The notes under the pieces were generated by a model. The model was not told the origin of the DNA. It saw only the letters and a program-made list of their open reading frames with translations, and did not search any database. The translations under genes were made by a program, and so were the position numbers. A stretch of DNA of 64,000 bases from Paenibacillus_F sp047238265 (GTDB taxonomy: Bacteria; Bacillota; Bacilli; Paenibacillales; NBRC-103111): positions 620,001 to 684,000 of the forward strand of contig NZ_JBDFMM010000001.1 of assembly GCF_047238265.1 (NCBI RefSeq), read 5' to 3'. Shown one piece after another: positions 8,999 to 17,332 of the stretch (positions are counted from its first letter, which is position 1; the number at the start of each line of letters is the position of its first letter).

Positions 8999-10258
8999 AT
9001 GCTTCACACATGGTTACGCAAGGGAGGAACGCTGGCGCTTGCCGTTCTGCTGTTTATTTCGGCCGGATGCGGCACGGCGGGACCGCAGGCGGGTCCGGGT
9101 AATAATCAGAACGGCGGCAAGGAAGGTCAGCCCAGCCCGACACCCACGCTCGAAGATCCGCTGAAGGATCAGATCGCGAGGATGACGCTGGATCAGAAAA
9201 TCGGACAGATGGTCATCAGCGGCGTCGACGGTCTGGTCATGGACGAGCATGCGCGGCAGCTGATCGATACGTATAAGGTCGGCGGCTTTATTTTATTTAA
9301 GCCGAACGTAAAAAGCGCGGGCCAGACGGTGACCCTTCTGAATGCGCTCAAAGAAGAGAATGCCCGTACAGGCAGTAAAATACCGCTTATGTTGAGCGTG
9401 GACGAGGAAGGCGGACGCGTCAGCCGCATGCCGGACGAATACACGGACGTACCCGCGGGCCGTGTAATCGGCAATACGAAGAACCTGCGCTTCGCCGCGG
9501 AGATCGGGGATATTCTCGCCCGGGAAGCGGCTTCCCTCGGATTTAACACGAATTTCGCTCCGGTGCTCGATATCAACAGCAATCCGAAGAATCCGGTGAT
9601 CGGCGATCGTTCTTTCGGGTCGAAGCCCGAGCTTGTCGGCAGTCTCGGCGTCGAGATGATGAAAGCCATGGCCGCGCAGAAAGTGATCCCCGTCGTGAAA
9701 CATTTCCCGGGACATGGCGATACCGCCGTCGATTCGCATATCGGGCTGCCTGTCGTGGAGCACGACGCGAGCCGTCTGCGTTCCTTTGAGCTCGTCCCGT
9801 TCGTCAAAGCTTTTCAGAGCGGGGCGGACGCGGTCATGGTCGCGCACATCCTGCTTCCGAAGCTGGATGCCACGTACCCGGCTTCCCTGTCTCCGGCGGT
9901 CATTACCGATTTGCTGCGCAAAGAGCTGAATTTCGGCGGTGTCGTGTTCACGGACGATCTGACCATGGGCGCCATCGTCAAGAGCTACGGAATCGGCGAA
10001 GCGGCCGTTCAAGCAGTGAAGGCCGGTACGGACGTGGCCCTTGTCTGTCATGAATTCGACAATACGGTCCGTGTCGTAAAAGCGCTGAAGCAGGCAGCCG
10101 AAACCGGCGTTCTATCGGAGCGCAGAATCGATGAGAGCGTCTACCGGATTCTGAAGCTGAAATACAAGTACACGTTAGCCGATCACCCGGCACCGCAGCC
10201 GGACGTAGGCAAGATTAACGAGCAGATCGGCCGTGTTCTGGACGCCCGTCTTCCATAG
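8999..10258 (+). CDS. GH3 beta-N-acetylhexosaminidase-like lipoprotein (NagZ/YbbD type)
   Basis: A 419-residue exported lipoprotein: a signal peptide with ISAGC, lipidated Cys24. A GH3 TIM-barrel follows, with the hallmark KHFPGHGDT loop (about residues 233-241, including the His/Asp pair of bacterial beta-N-acetylglucosaminidases) and the nucleophile aspartate in FTDDLTMGA (about 318). It is expected to remove GlcNAc from muropeptides during wall recycling. The ATG at 8999 follows GGAGGGAAGG. Length fits the single-domain form. Confidence 0.9.
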   Translation: MLHTWLRKGGTLALAVLLFISAGCGTAGPQAGPGNNQNGGKEGQPSPTPTLEDPLKDQIARMTLDQKIGQMVISGVDGLVMDEHARQLIDTYKVGGFILFKPNVKSAGQTVTLLNALKEENARTGSKIPLMLSVDEEGGRVSRMPDEYTDVPAGRVIGNTKNLRFAAEIGDILAREAASLGFNTNFAPVLDINSNPKNPVIGDRSFGSKPELVGSLGVEMMKAMAAQKVIPVVKHFPGHGDTAVDSHIGLPVVEHDASRLRSFELVPFVKAFQSGADAVMVAHILLPKLDATYPASLSPAVITDLLRKELNFGGVVFTDDLTMGAIVKSYGIGEAAVQAVKAGTDVALVCHEFDNTVRVVKALKQAAETGVLSERRIDESVYRILKLKYKYTLADHPAPQPDVGKINEQIGRVLDARLP

Positions 10259-10275
10259 AAGCCTTGGTAGGTGAC

Positions 10276-10320
10276 AAAAAAAGCAGGTAATTCCGCTGTT
10301 GCGGAGCTACCTGCTTTTTT
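10276..10320 (+). terminator. Rho-independent terminator after the GH3 gene
   Basis: GCAGGTA (10283-10289) pairs with TACCTGC (10308-10314), with an inner CCGC/GCGG stem, A run before and T run after, so it can act both ways. Its right arm encodes the last codons of cmpA on the other strand. Confidence 0.85.
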
Positions 10321-10453
10321 CAAAGGATCCCGACAACTCGTCGGGCGATCTCCGTGTCCGGTAAAAAAACCAACTGTCGTTAAGCAAACGAATCTGGCGA
10401 GGGTTTTTGTTCTGGAACGCTCGCATCAGCTGATTGCAGAGCCACTGCGGCAT
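10307..10453 (-). CDS. cmpA: Cortex morphogenetic protein CmpA
   Basis: A 48-residue protein found by direct reading of the minus strand. It starts MPQWLCNQLMRAF and contains RQIRLLNDSWFFYR, matching the pattern of B. subtilis CmpA (37 residues; MPNWL at the start and a QIKLLN...W.FYR core), a small sporulation protein that couples coat and cortex assembly. AGGAAGGGG lies 8 bases before the ATG. It sits between the tex region and the sprT-like gene; my recollection is that B. subtilis cmpA lies in the same interval. The last 12 residues extend beyond the known protein and run into the terminator hairpin, so the C-terminus is less conserved. Confidence 0.9.
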   Translation of the reverse strand: MPQWLCNQLMRAFQNKNPRQIRLLNDSWFFYRTRRSPDELSGSFEKSR

Positions 10454-10549
10454 AACGCCATCCCCTTCCTGACTGACTACTTACAGCATATGGGGAAGAA
10501 GCGCTCGGCGTGCAGGTCCTGCAGCTTTTTTTATCGGAAAAGCGGAGAT

Positions 10550-10915
10550 TTACTGTCTTTCTTCCTCATACTCCTCGTACCATTGCTCCAGTTGAGCCTG
10601 CAGTGCGCGGATTTCGGTGAGGAGCGATACGAGGGGGTAGGCGGACTCCTGAATGGAAGCGAAAGAAGCTTCGAGTTTGTTGATATAGTCGAGACCTCCG
10701 GTTACCGGATAAGCGGTTCCCACCGGTTCCAGGTTGTCGCATTCGGCGATAACGACGGGCAATTCAGGCACATTGTGTGCGGTCAGTTTCTCGATTTCTT
10801 TGTGCAGCCGGCCGTTCAGGGCCGTAAGCTGGTACATGTGCGTCGCGGGCATTTCGACAAATTCAAGCTGGTCCTTCAGTTTCAGGATCGCATATTTCAT
10901 AACGCTGGTCGGCAT
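10550..10915 (-). CDS. Hypothetical protein, 121 residues, helical
   Basis: Not recognised. From ATG 10915 (MPTSVMKYAILKL) with AGAGGAG about 10 bases upstream it encodes 121 residues, with a first half containing NVPELPVVIAECDNLEP and a C-terminal heptad-like helix (ALQAQLEQWYEEYEEER) that could be a coiled coil. No signal peptide, membrane segment or cysteine cluster. It lies between cmpA and the sprT-like gene on the cmpA strand. Base composition matches its neighbours, so it is probably a genuine Paenibacillus gene of unknown function. Confidence 0.7.
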   Translation of the reverse strand: MPTSVMKYAILKLKDQLEFVEMPATHMYQLTALNGRLHKEIEKLTAHNVPELPVVIAECDNLEPVGTAYPVTGGLDYINKLEASFASIQESAYPLVSLLTEIRALQAQLEQWYEEYEEERQ

Positions 10916-11057
10916 AGCGGCGGTGCTCCTCTCATGCATCACGTTCTCGTTTTCTACTTGACAGTATAGCCCTTCATTAGGTACAAATTCAAGAGAGACT
11001 TATCCGCGGGAACAGAGGGGAAACCCCGTTTCCAAGCGGGGAAAGGAGCGGCTCGCT

Positions 11058-11531
11058 ATGGACGACGCGCAGCTTCAGGAGTGGGTGGAACAGATTTCTT
11101 TGCAGGCGTTCGGATGGCCGTTTCGCCACCGTGCGCGGTTTAACCGCAGGCTTCGTGCCACGGGCGGGCGTTATTTTACGAAGTCCCACGATATTGAGAT
11201 CAGCTGGCATCAATGGGAGACTTACGGCAGAGACGATGTCGAAAAAATCATTAAGCACGAGCTGTGCCACTATCATCTTCATTTGCAGAAAAGAGGGTAC
11301 CAGCACCGGGATGCGGATTTCAAGCTGCTGCTCAAGCAAGTGGGCGGGACGCGATTTTGCCGGGCTCTGCCTCAGCGCAAGGAACCGGCGCCATACAAGT
11401 ACAAGCTCCAGTGCGTGACGTGCGGTACCGAATACTACCGGAAAAGAAAGATGGATGTGCGTAAATACTCGTGCGGAAAATGCCGGGGAAAGCTGCGGCT
11501 TTACACGCTTGACTTTCCCAAACGTTCATGA
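11058..11531 (+). CDS. SprT-like zinc metalloprotein (YdcK)
   Basis: A 157-residue SprT-family protein. The metallopeptidase motif HELCH (residues 67-71) lies on a helix, and a C-terminal zinc ribbon has two CxxC-type pairs (Cys119/Cys122 and Cys139/Cys142). The family is related to SPRTN proteases; the substrate in Firmicutes is not established. AAAGGAG lies 10 bases upstream of the ATG. As in B. subtilis ydcK, tRNA genes follow at once. Confidence 0.92.
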   Translation: MDDAQLQEWVEQISLQAFGWPFRHRARFNRRLRATGGRYFTKSHDIEISWHQWETYGRDDVEKIIKHELCHYHLHLQKRGYQHRDADFKLLLKQVGGTRFCRALPQRKEPAPYKYKLQCVTCGTEYYRKRKMDVRKYSCGKCRGKLRLYTLDFPKRS

Positions 11532-11549
11532 TAAATTAATTATTGTCTT

Positions 11550-11625
11550 TCCCTGATAGCTCAGTTGGTAGAGCACTCGACTGTTAATCGAGTTGTCACA
11601 GGTTCGAGTCCTGTTCGGGGAGCCA
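11550..11625 (+). tRNA. tRNA-Asn (GTT)
   Basis: Cloverleaf with 7-bp acceptor TCCCTGA/TCGGGGA, anticodon loop CTGTTAA, TTCGAGT arm and encoded CCA. Identical to the copy at 25179. Confidence 0.98.
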
Positions 11626-11630
11626 TATCT

Positions 11631-11721
11631 GGAGAGATACCCAAGTGGCTCAAGGGGACCCTCTGCTAAGGGGTTAGACTGCGTAAGTGGTGCGAGGGTT
11701 CGAATCCCTCTCTCTCCGCCA
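11631..11721 (+). tRNA. tRNA-Ser (GCT)
   Basis: A type II tRNA with a long variable arm; acceptor GGAGAGA/TCTCTCC, anticodon loop CTGCTAA, encoded CCA. Confidence 0.97.
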
Positions 11722-11736
11722 TAAGTATTGTGAAGG

Positions 11737-11762
11737 AAGTCGCTTGATACAGCGGCTTTTTT
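11737..11762 (+). terminator. Terminator after tRNA-Ser
   Basis: AAGTCGCT pairs with AGCGGCTT (one G-U), followed by six T. Confidence 0.75.
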
Positions 11763-11842
11763 GCTTTTTAAGGGCCTTTGTGCAGGCGGCGCGGATTCGG
11801 GCCGAAACGATTTTATGCCAGAAAATTCATTGCAAATTAGGC

Positions 11843-11871
11843 TTGTCATTTTGAAAAGGTTAAGCTATAAT
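11843..11871 (+). promoter_or_regulatory. Sigma-A-type promoter of tRNA-Glu/Lys/Leu
   Basis: TTGTCA (11843-11848), 17-base spacer, TATAAT (11866-11871). The transcript would begin near CTTGTCGTCAAAAACGAC, which can form a small hairpin. Confidence 0.85.
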
Positions 11872-11915
11872 AACACTTGTCGTCAAAAACGACATCATGT
11901 TCTAAGAGTTGACAT

Positions 11916-11990
11916 GGCCCGTTGGTCAAGGGGTTAAGACACCTCCCTTTCACGGAGGTAACAGGGGTTCGAATCCCCTACGGGTCACCA
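11916..11990 (+). tRNA. tRNA-Glu (TTC)
   Basis: Acceptor GGCCCGT/ACGGGTC, anticodon loop CTTTCAC, encoded CCA. A near-identical copy without CCA is at 45197. Confidence 0.98.
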
Positions 11991-11993
11991 TGA

Positions 11994-12066
11994 GAGCCAT
12001 TAGCTCAGTTGGTAGAGCACCTGACTTTTAATCAGGGTGTCGAAGGTTCGAGTCCTTCATGGCTCA
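11994..12066 (+). tRNA. tRNA-Lys (TTT)
   Basis: Acceptor GAGCCAT/ATGGCTC, anticodon loop CTTTTAA; CCA not encoded. Identical copy at 45833. Confidence 0.98.
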
Positions 12067-12083
12067 CATTCTTTACCTCACAT

Positions 12084-12165
12084 GCGGTCGTGGTGGAACG
12101 GCAGACACGCTATCTTGAGGGGGTAGTGCCCAATGGGCGTGAGGGTTCAAATCCCTCCGACCGCA
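12084..12165 (+). tRNA. tRNA-Leu (GAG)
   Basis: Type II tRNA; acceptor GCGGTCG/CGACCGC, anticodon stem CTATC/GGTAG with loop TTGAGGG giving GAG. CCA not encoded here; the copy at 45923 has it. Confidence 0.95.
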
Positions 12166-12181
12166 TACCTCATTAAATAAG

Positions 12182-12221
12182 AGACCTTGCTGAATGCAGC
12201 GGGGTCTTTTATTTTTTTTTA
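12182..12221 (+). terminator. Terminator of the first tRNA cluster
   Basis: AGACC (12182-12186) pairs with GGTCT (12203-12207), with an inner GCTG/CAGC stem, followed by a T-rich run. Confidence 0.85.
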
Positions 12222-12589
12222 GAAATATTTCCCGAGAAATATCGAACGGTGAGACGGGTGTCTATTTGTGCCACATGATTCATCGACAAATAATCAAATG
12301 TATAAGCTGTATGTCGAAAAGCCGAAAACGTCCAATGAAGACAACGATACCCGACAATTGGCCGAGAAGAATTGCGAGGCCATTTCGATACGAAATCTCT
12401 TTGCTGAACGCAATGAATTCTTAAAAACGCAGAGCGGGCATTCAAATCGATACCTATTCACGTATGTTAACCCGGAATGGATTCCGGGTTTTTTTATTTT
12501 CCTAAAATTAACATCCAGCTAATGCTGAATTGTAATTTCTTCCATATAATGGTGGAGTAAGCTATTATCCATTCAGAGGAGGGAATTAA
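12222..12589. other. 368-bp gene-poor stretch with its own terminator
   Basis: No convincing gene. A frame 12268-12522 (GTG start, 84 codons) has no ribosome site and reads through a strong hairpin. Two local palindromes occur, AATATTTCCCGAGAAATAT near 12229 and TTTCGATACGAAA near 12389. The stretch ends in a perfect terminator at 12469 that no annotated gene explains, so a small RNA or decayed gene is possible. The ribosome site and leader of the lipase-like gene occupy the end. Confidence 0.4.
12469..12495 (+). terminator. Strong orphan rho-independent terminator
   Basis: Perfect 9-bp stem AACCCGGAA/TTCCGGGTT with a 4-base loop and T7. No recognised gene ends here. Confidence 0.85.
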
Positions 12590-14200
12590 ATGATTCAAAA
12601 AGTTCGTGCCCGTATGATCCCGTTGTTAGGCCTTTCCGCCGTTCTTGCGTGTTCTTCGGTGGTCCAAGCCGCTTTGCCGCCGGCTCCGGTTTTACATGAC
12701 GAGAATCCGTCTGGCCATTTCGGGGACTGGTACACGGGAGCGGTGCCTCCGCAGGCTTCGAAAGACAAGCCCGTCATTCTTTTCGTTCAGGGGCTCCACT
12801 CGAACTACAATACCTGGCTCAAAACGGACGGATATTACGAAGCGGCTTATAAAGCCGGGTACCGCACGGCTTTTGTGCAGCTGAAAGATGCGGACGGATC
12901 GGGCGGGGACATGTGGACCAACGGCGCGAAGCTGGCCGAGGTCATTAAAAAGGTCGCCGGTCATTACGGTGTCTCTCAAATTAACATTATCGCCCACTCC
13001 AAGGGCGGACTCGACACGCAGGCGGCTCTCCTTCACTACGGTGCCGCGCCTTACGTGAACGTCGTTCACCAGCTTTCTACGCCGAATAGAGGCTCCGAGC
13101 TGGCCGATATGGCTTACAGCGACTGGACAAGCTGGCTGGCCGAGATCCTTGGCAAGAAGGATGATGCGGTCTATTCGCTTCAAACCTCCTACATGGCTAA
13201 TTTCCGGACGCAGACAGACGGCAAGCCGGGAGTTTCCGCGACCAAGACTTACATGTCCGGCGGGGAAGGCGACGACGGCTGGTTCACTGCCTACTGGTTC
13301 GCTCATGCCGTTCTGCCGGGTGAAGATGACGGTGCTGTCAGCGTGGCTTCCGCGCTCGGTCTGCCTTATGGCATTAAAAGCTTTACAAAGGACATCTCCC
13401 ACAGCGCGATGACGACGGCCTCCCAGACCTGGAGCCTGGTACAGCCCAAGCTGGCACTCGGTAAAACGGCAGCCGCAGCGGCGCCGCTTCAAGGAGAGAA
13501 TCTATTCACCGCTCAAGCGGCGCCTGCTGTTTCCGAAAATTCTTCTTTTATTATGAAAGGAGGCAGTCTCGCGAAGGGAGCCGCTAAAGAAGGATTCCCG
13601 CTGGAAAGCGGTATCGGCTCGATCTCGCTGGATGTGCTCACAGCCAAAGAAACGACGCAAGTCACATTGACCAGCCCGTCCGGCAAAAAGATCCCGCTGA
13701 ACCCGTCCCCAAGCGCGGAGAAAGACGAAGCGGTTCTGTTCTCCGATGCTGTTCATCATACGCTGACGCTCAATAATCCGGAGAAGGGGAACTGGACCCT
13801 GGAACTGTCGGGTGAAGGGGACGCGTACTTTATGCTGGCCCGTCCGGAAGGCCGTGTGAAGGGCCAAATCAAAAACGCGCGCAAGCAATACAAACAAGGC
13901 GAGAACGCGCAAATTGCCGTTTCGTTCGACGGAGCGGGCAAGCTGGAAGACGCCAAAGCGAAAAAAGCGAAGTTGACTCGTTCCGGAGGGAAAGGCAAAG
14001 CGAAGAGCCTGCAGCAAGCGGATGAAGTCAACCTGCAAACCGCCAAGAACGAAGTGCTCTTGGACTTCAAAGTGCCGACGGAGCCCGGGGTTTATAACAT
14101 ATCATTCGACATCAACGGAGTGAACGAACGGCAGGAGCCTTTTACACGTTCCGTGAATTACAATTTCGCCGTGACGAACGAGGCGGGCAAAGTCGAATAA
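12590..14200 (+). CDS. Secreted lipase-like alpha/beta hydrolase
   Basis: A 536-residue exported protein. The signal peptide ends near VVQA (about residue 27). Residues about 60-290 form an alpha/beta hydrolase: the oxyanion region VILFVQGLHS, the nucleophile elbow AHSKGG (serine about residue 137) and a downstream acidic region GEDDGAVSV. A later HS pair (DISHSAM) may supply the histidine. The C-terminal about 200 residues look like one or two beta-sandwich modules. Resembles extracellular triacylglycerol lipase/esterase proteins; the substrate is not determined. AGGAGGG lies upstream of the ATG. Confidence 0.85.
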   Translation: MIQKVRARMIPLLGLSAVLACSSVVQAALPPAPVLHDENPSGHFGDWYTGAVPPQASKDKPVILFVQGLHSNYNTWLKTDGYYEAAYKAGYRTAFVQLKDADGSGGDMWTNGAKLAEVIKKVAGHYGVSQINIIAHSKGGLDTQAALLHYGAAPYVNVVHQLSTPNRGSELADMAYSDWTSWLAEILGKKDDAVYSLQTSYMANFRTQTDGKPGVSATKTYMSGGEGDDGWFTAYWFAHAVLPGEDDGAVSVASALGLPYGIKSFTKDISHSAMTTASQTWSLVQPKLALGKTAAAAAPLQGENLFTAQAAPAVSENSSFIMKGGSLAKGAAKEGFPLESGIGSISLDVLTAKETTQVTLTSPSGKKIPLNPSPSAEKDEAVLFSDAVHHTLTLNNPEKGNWTLELSGEGDAYFMLARPEGRVKGQIKNARKQYKQGENAQIAVSFDGAGKLEDAKAKKAKLTRSGGKGKAKSLQQADEVNLQTAKNEVLLDFKVPTEPGVYNISFDINGVNERQEPFTRSVNYNFAVTNEAGKVE

Positions 14201-14303
14201 AACGGCTTGCAAAACGGCTCTCTCTTCGTTTGGAGCTCCCCCGTTTCGGGTAATCTAAAAAGAGAAAGAGAAACGTGTTTACTCGAAAGGAGCTGGAGAG
14301 AGC

Positions 14304-14723
14304 ATGTCGAATCCGTCTTTGGAACAGCAAATCGTAAGCGTTTTGGATAAAAACGAAATCTGCTCGTTCGGAACTGTGGAGAATGAGAAACCGCGTGTGC
14401 GCTATATGGCTTTATTTCACGAGGAACTGACCATTTACTTGGCGACCAGCCGCAAAACCGATAAAGTGGAAGAGCTGCAGGATAATCCCCATGTACATAT
14501 TCTTGTGGGCTTTGACGGCAAACCTTCTTCCGATATTCTTCAAATCGAAGCGACAGGCAGCGTAAGTACCGATGAAAGCTTGCGTGAAAAAGTATGGCGC
14601 GACGACTTCAAGGAATGGTTCGACGGCCCGCACGATCCTGAGTACGTCATCCTGAAGATTGTTCCCAGCCGTATCGAGTATTACAGCGGTAAATCCGAGC
14701 CTCAGGTATGGCAGGCACCATAA
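14304..14723 (+). CDS. Pyridoxamine 5'-phosphate oxidase-fold protein (general stress protein 26-like)
   Basis: A 139-residue split-barrel flavin-binding family protein: ICSFGTVENEKPRVRYMALF at the start and the LATSRKTDKVEELQDNPHV motif typical of Gsp26-like proteins. It probably binds FMN or F420-like cofactors; the reaction is unknown. An AAAGGAG site precedes the ATG and a strong terminator follows, so it is monocistronic. Confidence 0.88.
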   Translation: MSNPSLEQQIVSVLDKNEICSFGTVENEKPRVRYMALFHEELTIYLATSRKTDKVEELQDNPHVHILVGFDGKPSSDILQIEATGSVSTDESLREKVWRDDFKEWFDGPHDPEYVILKIVPSRIEYYSGKSEPQVWQAP

Positions 14724-14742
14724 CGCCGCTAGTAAAAGCACA

Positions 14743-14784
14743 AAGCCGAAAGGAGTCCGGTTTGGACCCTTTCGGCTTTTTTTA
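14743..14784 (+). terminator. Rho-independent terminator
   Basis: Perfect 12-bp stem AAAGCCGAAAGG/CCTTTCGGCTTT with an inner GTCC/GGAC pairing, then a T tract. Confidence 0.92.
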
Positions 14785-14889
14785 TTAAATCCACCGGACA
14801 ACGGGTGATCAGCTCCGGAATTTCTCCCGCAAGGGTTAGATCGAACAAGAGGACCGGTTCGTCAGGAAGGTGCCGGCACAGCACAACGG

Positions 14890-14952
14890 CCGGCAGTGCG
14901 GTAACGCCTTATGGGGGTATGTTCCACTTCCGCGGCGTTGCCGCACTGCCGG
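14890..14952. repeat. 19-bp inverted repeat with 25-base loop
   Basis: CCGGCAGTGCGGTAACGCC (14890-14908) and GGCGTTGCCGCACTGCCGG (14934-14952) pair over 19 positions with one G-T. No T tract follows, and terminators already exist on each side, so the purpose is unexplained. Confidence 0.7.
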
Positions 14953-14958
14953 AATATC

Positions 14959-15003
14959 AAAAAGAACGCGGAGGCTGCACGGGCAGTTTCTCCGCGTTCT
15001 TTT
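14959..15003 (-). terminator. Bidirectional terminator of the opuC operon
   Basis: AAAAGAACGCGGAG pairs with CTCCGCGTTCTTTT around a 16-base loop; it ends the minus-strand opuC transcript. Confidence 0.9.
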
Positions 15004-15011
15004 GTTATAAC

Positions 15012-15641
15012 CTACCGGCTGATGTGCATGCGCTTCTGCACTTGGCCGAGGACAAAATCCGTCAGCAGCGCGAGAAGCGCGGCCGGGATAGCTCCCGCAT
15101 ACAGACGGGCGGAATTGTCCATGTTGATGCCGGAATAAATCTCCCGGCCCAGACCGCCGCCTCCGATCAGCGGAGCGATGGTGGCCACGCCAATGGCGAT
15201 GACTGCGGCCACCCGGACGCCTGTCGCGATGAAAGGCAGCGACAGCGGAAGCTGCACCTTCCACATCAGCTGAAGCTGGCTCATGCCCACGCCCCGTCCG
15301 GCTTCCGTTATCGCCGGGTTGACCTGGGTGAGTCCGACGAAGGTGTTGCGGATGATCGGCATCAGGGAATAGAGGAAGAGGCCGATGACCACTGTCTTGA
15401 AGCCGAGCCCGAATACGATCATCAGCAGCACTAGCAGCGCGAGACTCGGAAATACCTGGATGATGTTCGCGGCTGTAAGAATGACGGAACCGAGACGGCG
15501 GTAACGCGCGGCCAGAATACCCAGCGGCACCCCGACGATCAGCGCCATGAGAATGGCAAGCAGTACCATTACGATATGATCGTACGTCAGTCCCAGTAAA
15601 TCCAGCCAGTTTTCACTAACATATTGAAAGAAAAGCTCCAT
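15012..15641 (-). CDS. opuCD: Glycine betaine/carnitine/choline ABC transporter permease
   Basis: Inner-membrane subunit of an OpuC-type osmoprotectant importer. About 209 residues with five to six hydrophobic helices and the permease coupling motif around NPAITEAGRGVGMSQLQL. The second ATG (15641) is preferred over 15647 because AAGGGG is too close to the first. It is the last gene of a minus-strand operon opuCA-CB-CC-CD and is paralogous to opuCB. Confidence 0.93.
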   Translation of the reverse strand: MELFFQYVSENWLDLLGLTYDHIVMVLLAILMALIVGVPLGILAARYRRLGSVILTAANIIQVFPSLALLVLLMIVFGLGFKTVVIGLFLYSLMPIIRNTFVGLTQVNPAITEAGRGVGMSQLQLMWKVQLPLSLPFIATGVRVAAVIAIGVATIAPLIGGGGLGREIYSGINMDNSARLYAGAIPAALLALLTDFVLGQVQKRMHISR

Positions 15642-15673
15642 ATTCATGTCCCCTTAGAAGGCCTGCAGGACCT

Positions 15674-16573
15674 TTATTTCAGCAGTCCGATTTGTTTTAA
15701 ATAGTCTTCCGCGACTTTCTTCTCATTGCGTTTTTTTACGTCCACTTCATAGTTCAAGTCAATCATGGTTTTGGCGTCGATTTTCCCGATAAGCAGCCCG
15801 ATGATGTCGTTCAGCTCCGGATAAGCGGCCAGCAGCTCTTTTTTCACTACCGGAGAAGCATCGTAAGGAGGGAAGAACTGTTTGTCGTCCTCCAGTGTCA
15901 CCAGATTGTATTCTTTTAAGCGGGCGTCCGTGGAGTAAGCCAGAACGATATCCACTTTTTTACTGGCTACGGCGCTGTAAACGAGTGCGACTTCCATAGG
16001 AAGCGTATCTCCGAATTGAAGCCCGTAATGTTTGGCGAATGCCTTGTATCCGTCGCTTTCTCTTTCCAGCCAGGTCGTATCTACCCCGAGTTTAATGGAG
16101 CCGGCATCCGGAATAATGTCCGAGATCTTCTTCCAGCCCTTCTCGTCCGCCAGTTCCTTGCGTACCGTAAAGGCATACGTATTTTCGAATCCGTAAGGAT
16201 TAAACCATTTAAAGTTAAAATGTTTATCGAAACCGGCCTGCGCTTCCGCAAGTATTTCTTCGCGGTTTCTTTTCTTATCTTCAATCGGGAAATGCTTATT
16301 GAGCAGTTCGCCGGAATAAAGGGTGGACATCTGGATGTCGCCCTTCTTCATGGCATCGATGATCACTCCGCTTGACGCAAGGTCCGGGAGGACATCCACC
16401 TTCAGGTCGGTGCGGTCCTCGATCAGCAGCTTGTACATTTGAGCCAAAATTTTCGGCTCCGAATAAGTTTGCGTACCGATCAGAATGGTATCTCCCCGTC
16501 CGCAGCCGCTTGCTGACACAACCACCGCAGCGAGAAGGCCTGCCGCCAATAAGCGTCTTCTCACACGTTTCAT
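15674..16573 (-). CDS. opuCC: Osmoprotectant-binding lipoprotein
   Basis: A 299-residue extracellular solute-binding lipoprotein of the OpuAC/QAT family: signal peptide with SASGC lipobox, then ILIGTQTYSEPKILAQMYKLL and further conserved segments (GVDTTWLERESDGY). It captures glycine betaine, choline or carnitine and delivers it to OpuCB/OpuCD. AAAGGGG precedes the ATG. Ligand specificity within the QAT family is inferred from the operon, not from a binding-site analysis. Confidence 0.94.
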   Translation of the reverse strand: MKRVRRRLLAAGLLAAVVVSASGCGRGDTILIGTQTYSEPKILAQMYKLLIEDRTDLKVDVLPDLASSGVIIDAMKKGDIQMSTLYSGELLNKHFPIEDKKRNREEILAEAQAGFDKHFNFKWFNPYGFENTYAFTVRKELADEKGWKKISDIIPDAGSIKLGVDTTWLERESDGYKAFAKHYGLQFGDTLPMEVALVYSAVASKKVDIVLAYSTDARLKEYNLVTLEDDKQFFPPYDASPVVKKELLAAYPELNDIIGLLIGKIDAKTMIDLNYEVDVKKRNEKKVAEDYLKQIGLLK

Positions 16574-16589
16574 TCGATATCCCCTTTAG

Positions 16590-16616
16590 ACGGCCTTAAG
16601 AGCACGGCCGTTTTTT
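16590..16616 (+). terminator. Hairpin with T tract in the opuCB-opuCC gap
   Basis: ACGGCC (16590-16595) pairs with GGCCGT (16606-16611), followed by T6 on the plus strand, opposite to the operon. It may block antisense transcription or affect the opuC message; function unknown. Confidence 0.45.
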
Positions 16617-16663
16617 ATAATGTAAGCTTTTATTCAGCTCGTTAATGATCGTTTTCAAAAAAA

Positions 16664-17332
16664 TTAAGCCGCTTTGGCGCCTGATGTCTTGGTGCGTGAA
16701 GTGAGCCATTTTTCCAAAGCTCCCAGCACGAAATCGGCGATCAGAGCCAGGATGACGGCCAGAATGGCGCCGGTGAAAATAAGCTCCTTCTTGTTCACGC
16801 CCATGCCCGCCACAATCAGCTGGCCCAGACCGCCGGCTCCGATAAGGGTCGCCAGTGTAGCCCAACTGATAATATAGACCGTGGTAACGCGGACGCCGGA
16901 CATAATGTAGGGAAGGGCCAGCGGAAGCTGAATGCGCACCAGCCGCTGGATAGAGCTGTAGCCCATACCTCTTGCGGCCTCGATCAGATGCGGATTAACC
17001 GCCTGGAAGCCCGTGAATGTATTCCGCATGATAGGCATCAGGGAATACAGGAACAGGGCGATGATGGCCGGCTTCATACCGACCCCGATCAGCGGGATCA
17101 GGATGGCAAGCAGGGCGAGGCTGGGAATGGTCTGGAGCAGATTCGATAAAGCGAAAACAAGCGAATTGATCCATTTAATCCGGTTTCCGGCTAAATATAC
17201 GCCTATAGGGATGGCGACAATACAGCCGAAAAGAATAGACAGGAACGAAATAATAAGATGTTCCCGGAAAGCGACCAGAATATCCGGCAAGCGGTCGCTA
17301 AGAAATTGACCGTAGCTGTTCAGGAAGTCCAT
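16664..17332 (-). CDS. opuCB: Osmoprotectant ABC transporter permease
   Basis: A 222-residue permease with about six membrane helices and the coupling motif near NPHLIEAARGMGYSSIQRL, clearly related to opuCD. Its ATG directly follows the opuCA stop (TAAATG), giving translational coupling. Two permeases, one ATPase and one binding protein make the complete OpuC importer. Confidence 0.94.
   Translation of the reverse strand: MDFLNSYGQFLSDRLPDILVAFREHLIISFLSILFGCIVAIPIGVYLAGNRIKWINSLVFALSNLLQTIPSLALLAILIPLIGVGMKPAIIALFLYSLMPIMRNTFTGFQAVNPHLIEAARGMGYSSIQRLVRIQLPLALPYIMSGVRVTTVYIISWATLATLIGAGGLGQLIVAGMGVNKKELIFTGAILAVILALIADFVLGALEKWLTSRTKTSGAKAA

Noticed and set aside
10271..10969. 232-codon plus-strand open frame
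   Set aside because: Runs antisense over cmpA and the 121-residue gene and through a terminator; its products show no family features.
12268..12522. 84-codon frame
   Set aside because: No ribosome site and its end crosses the strong terminator at 12469.
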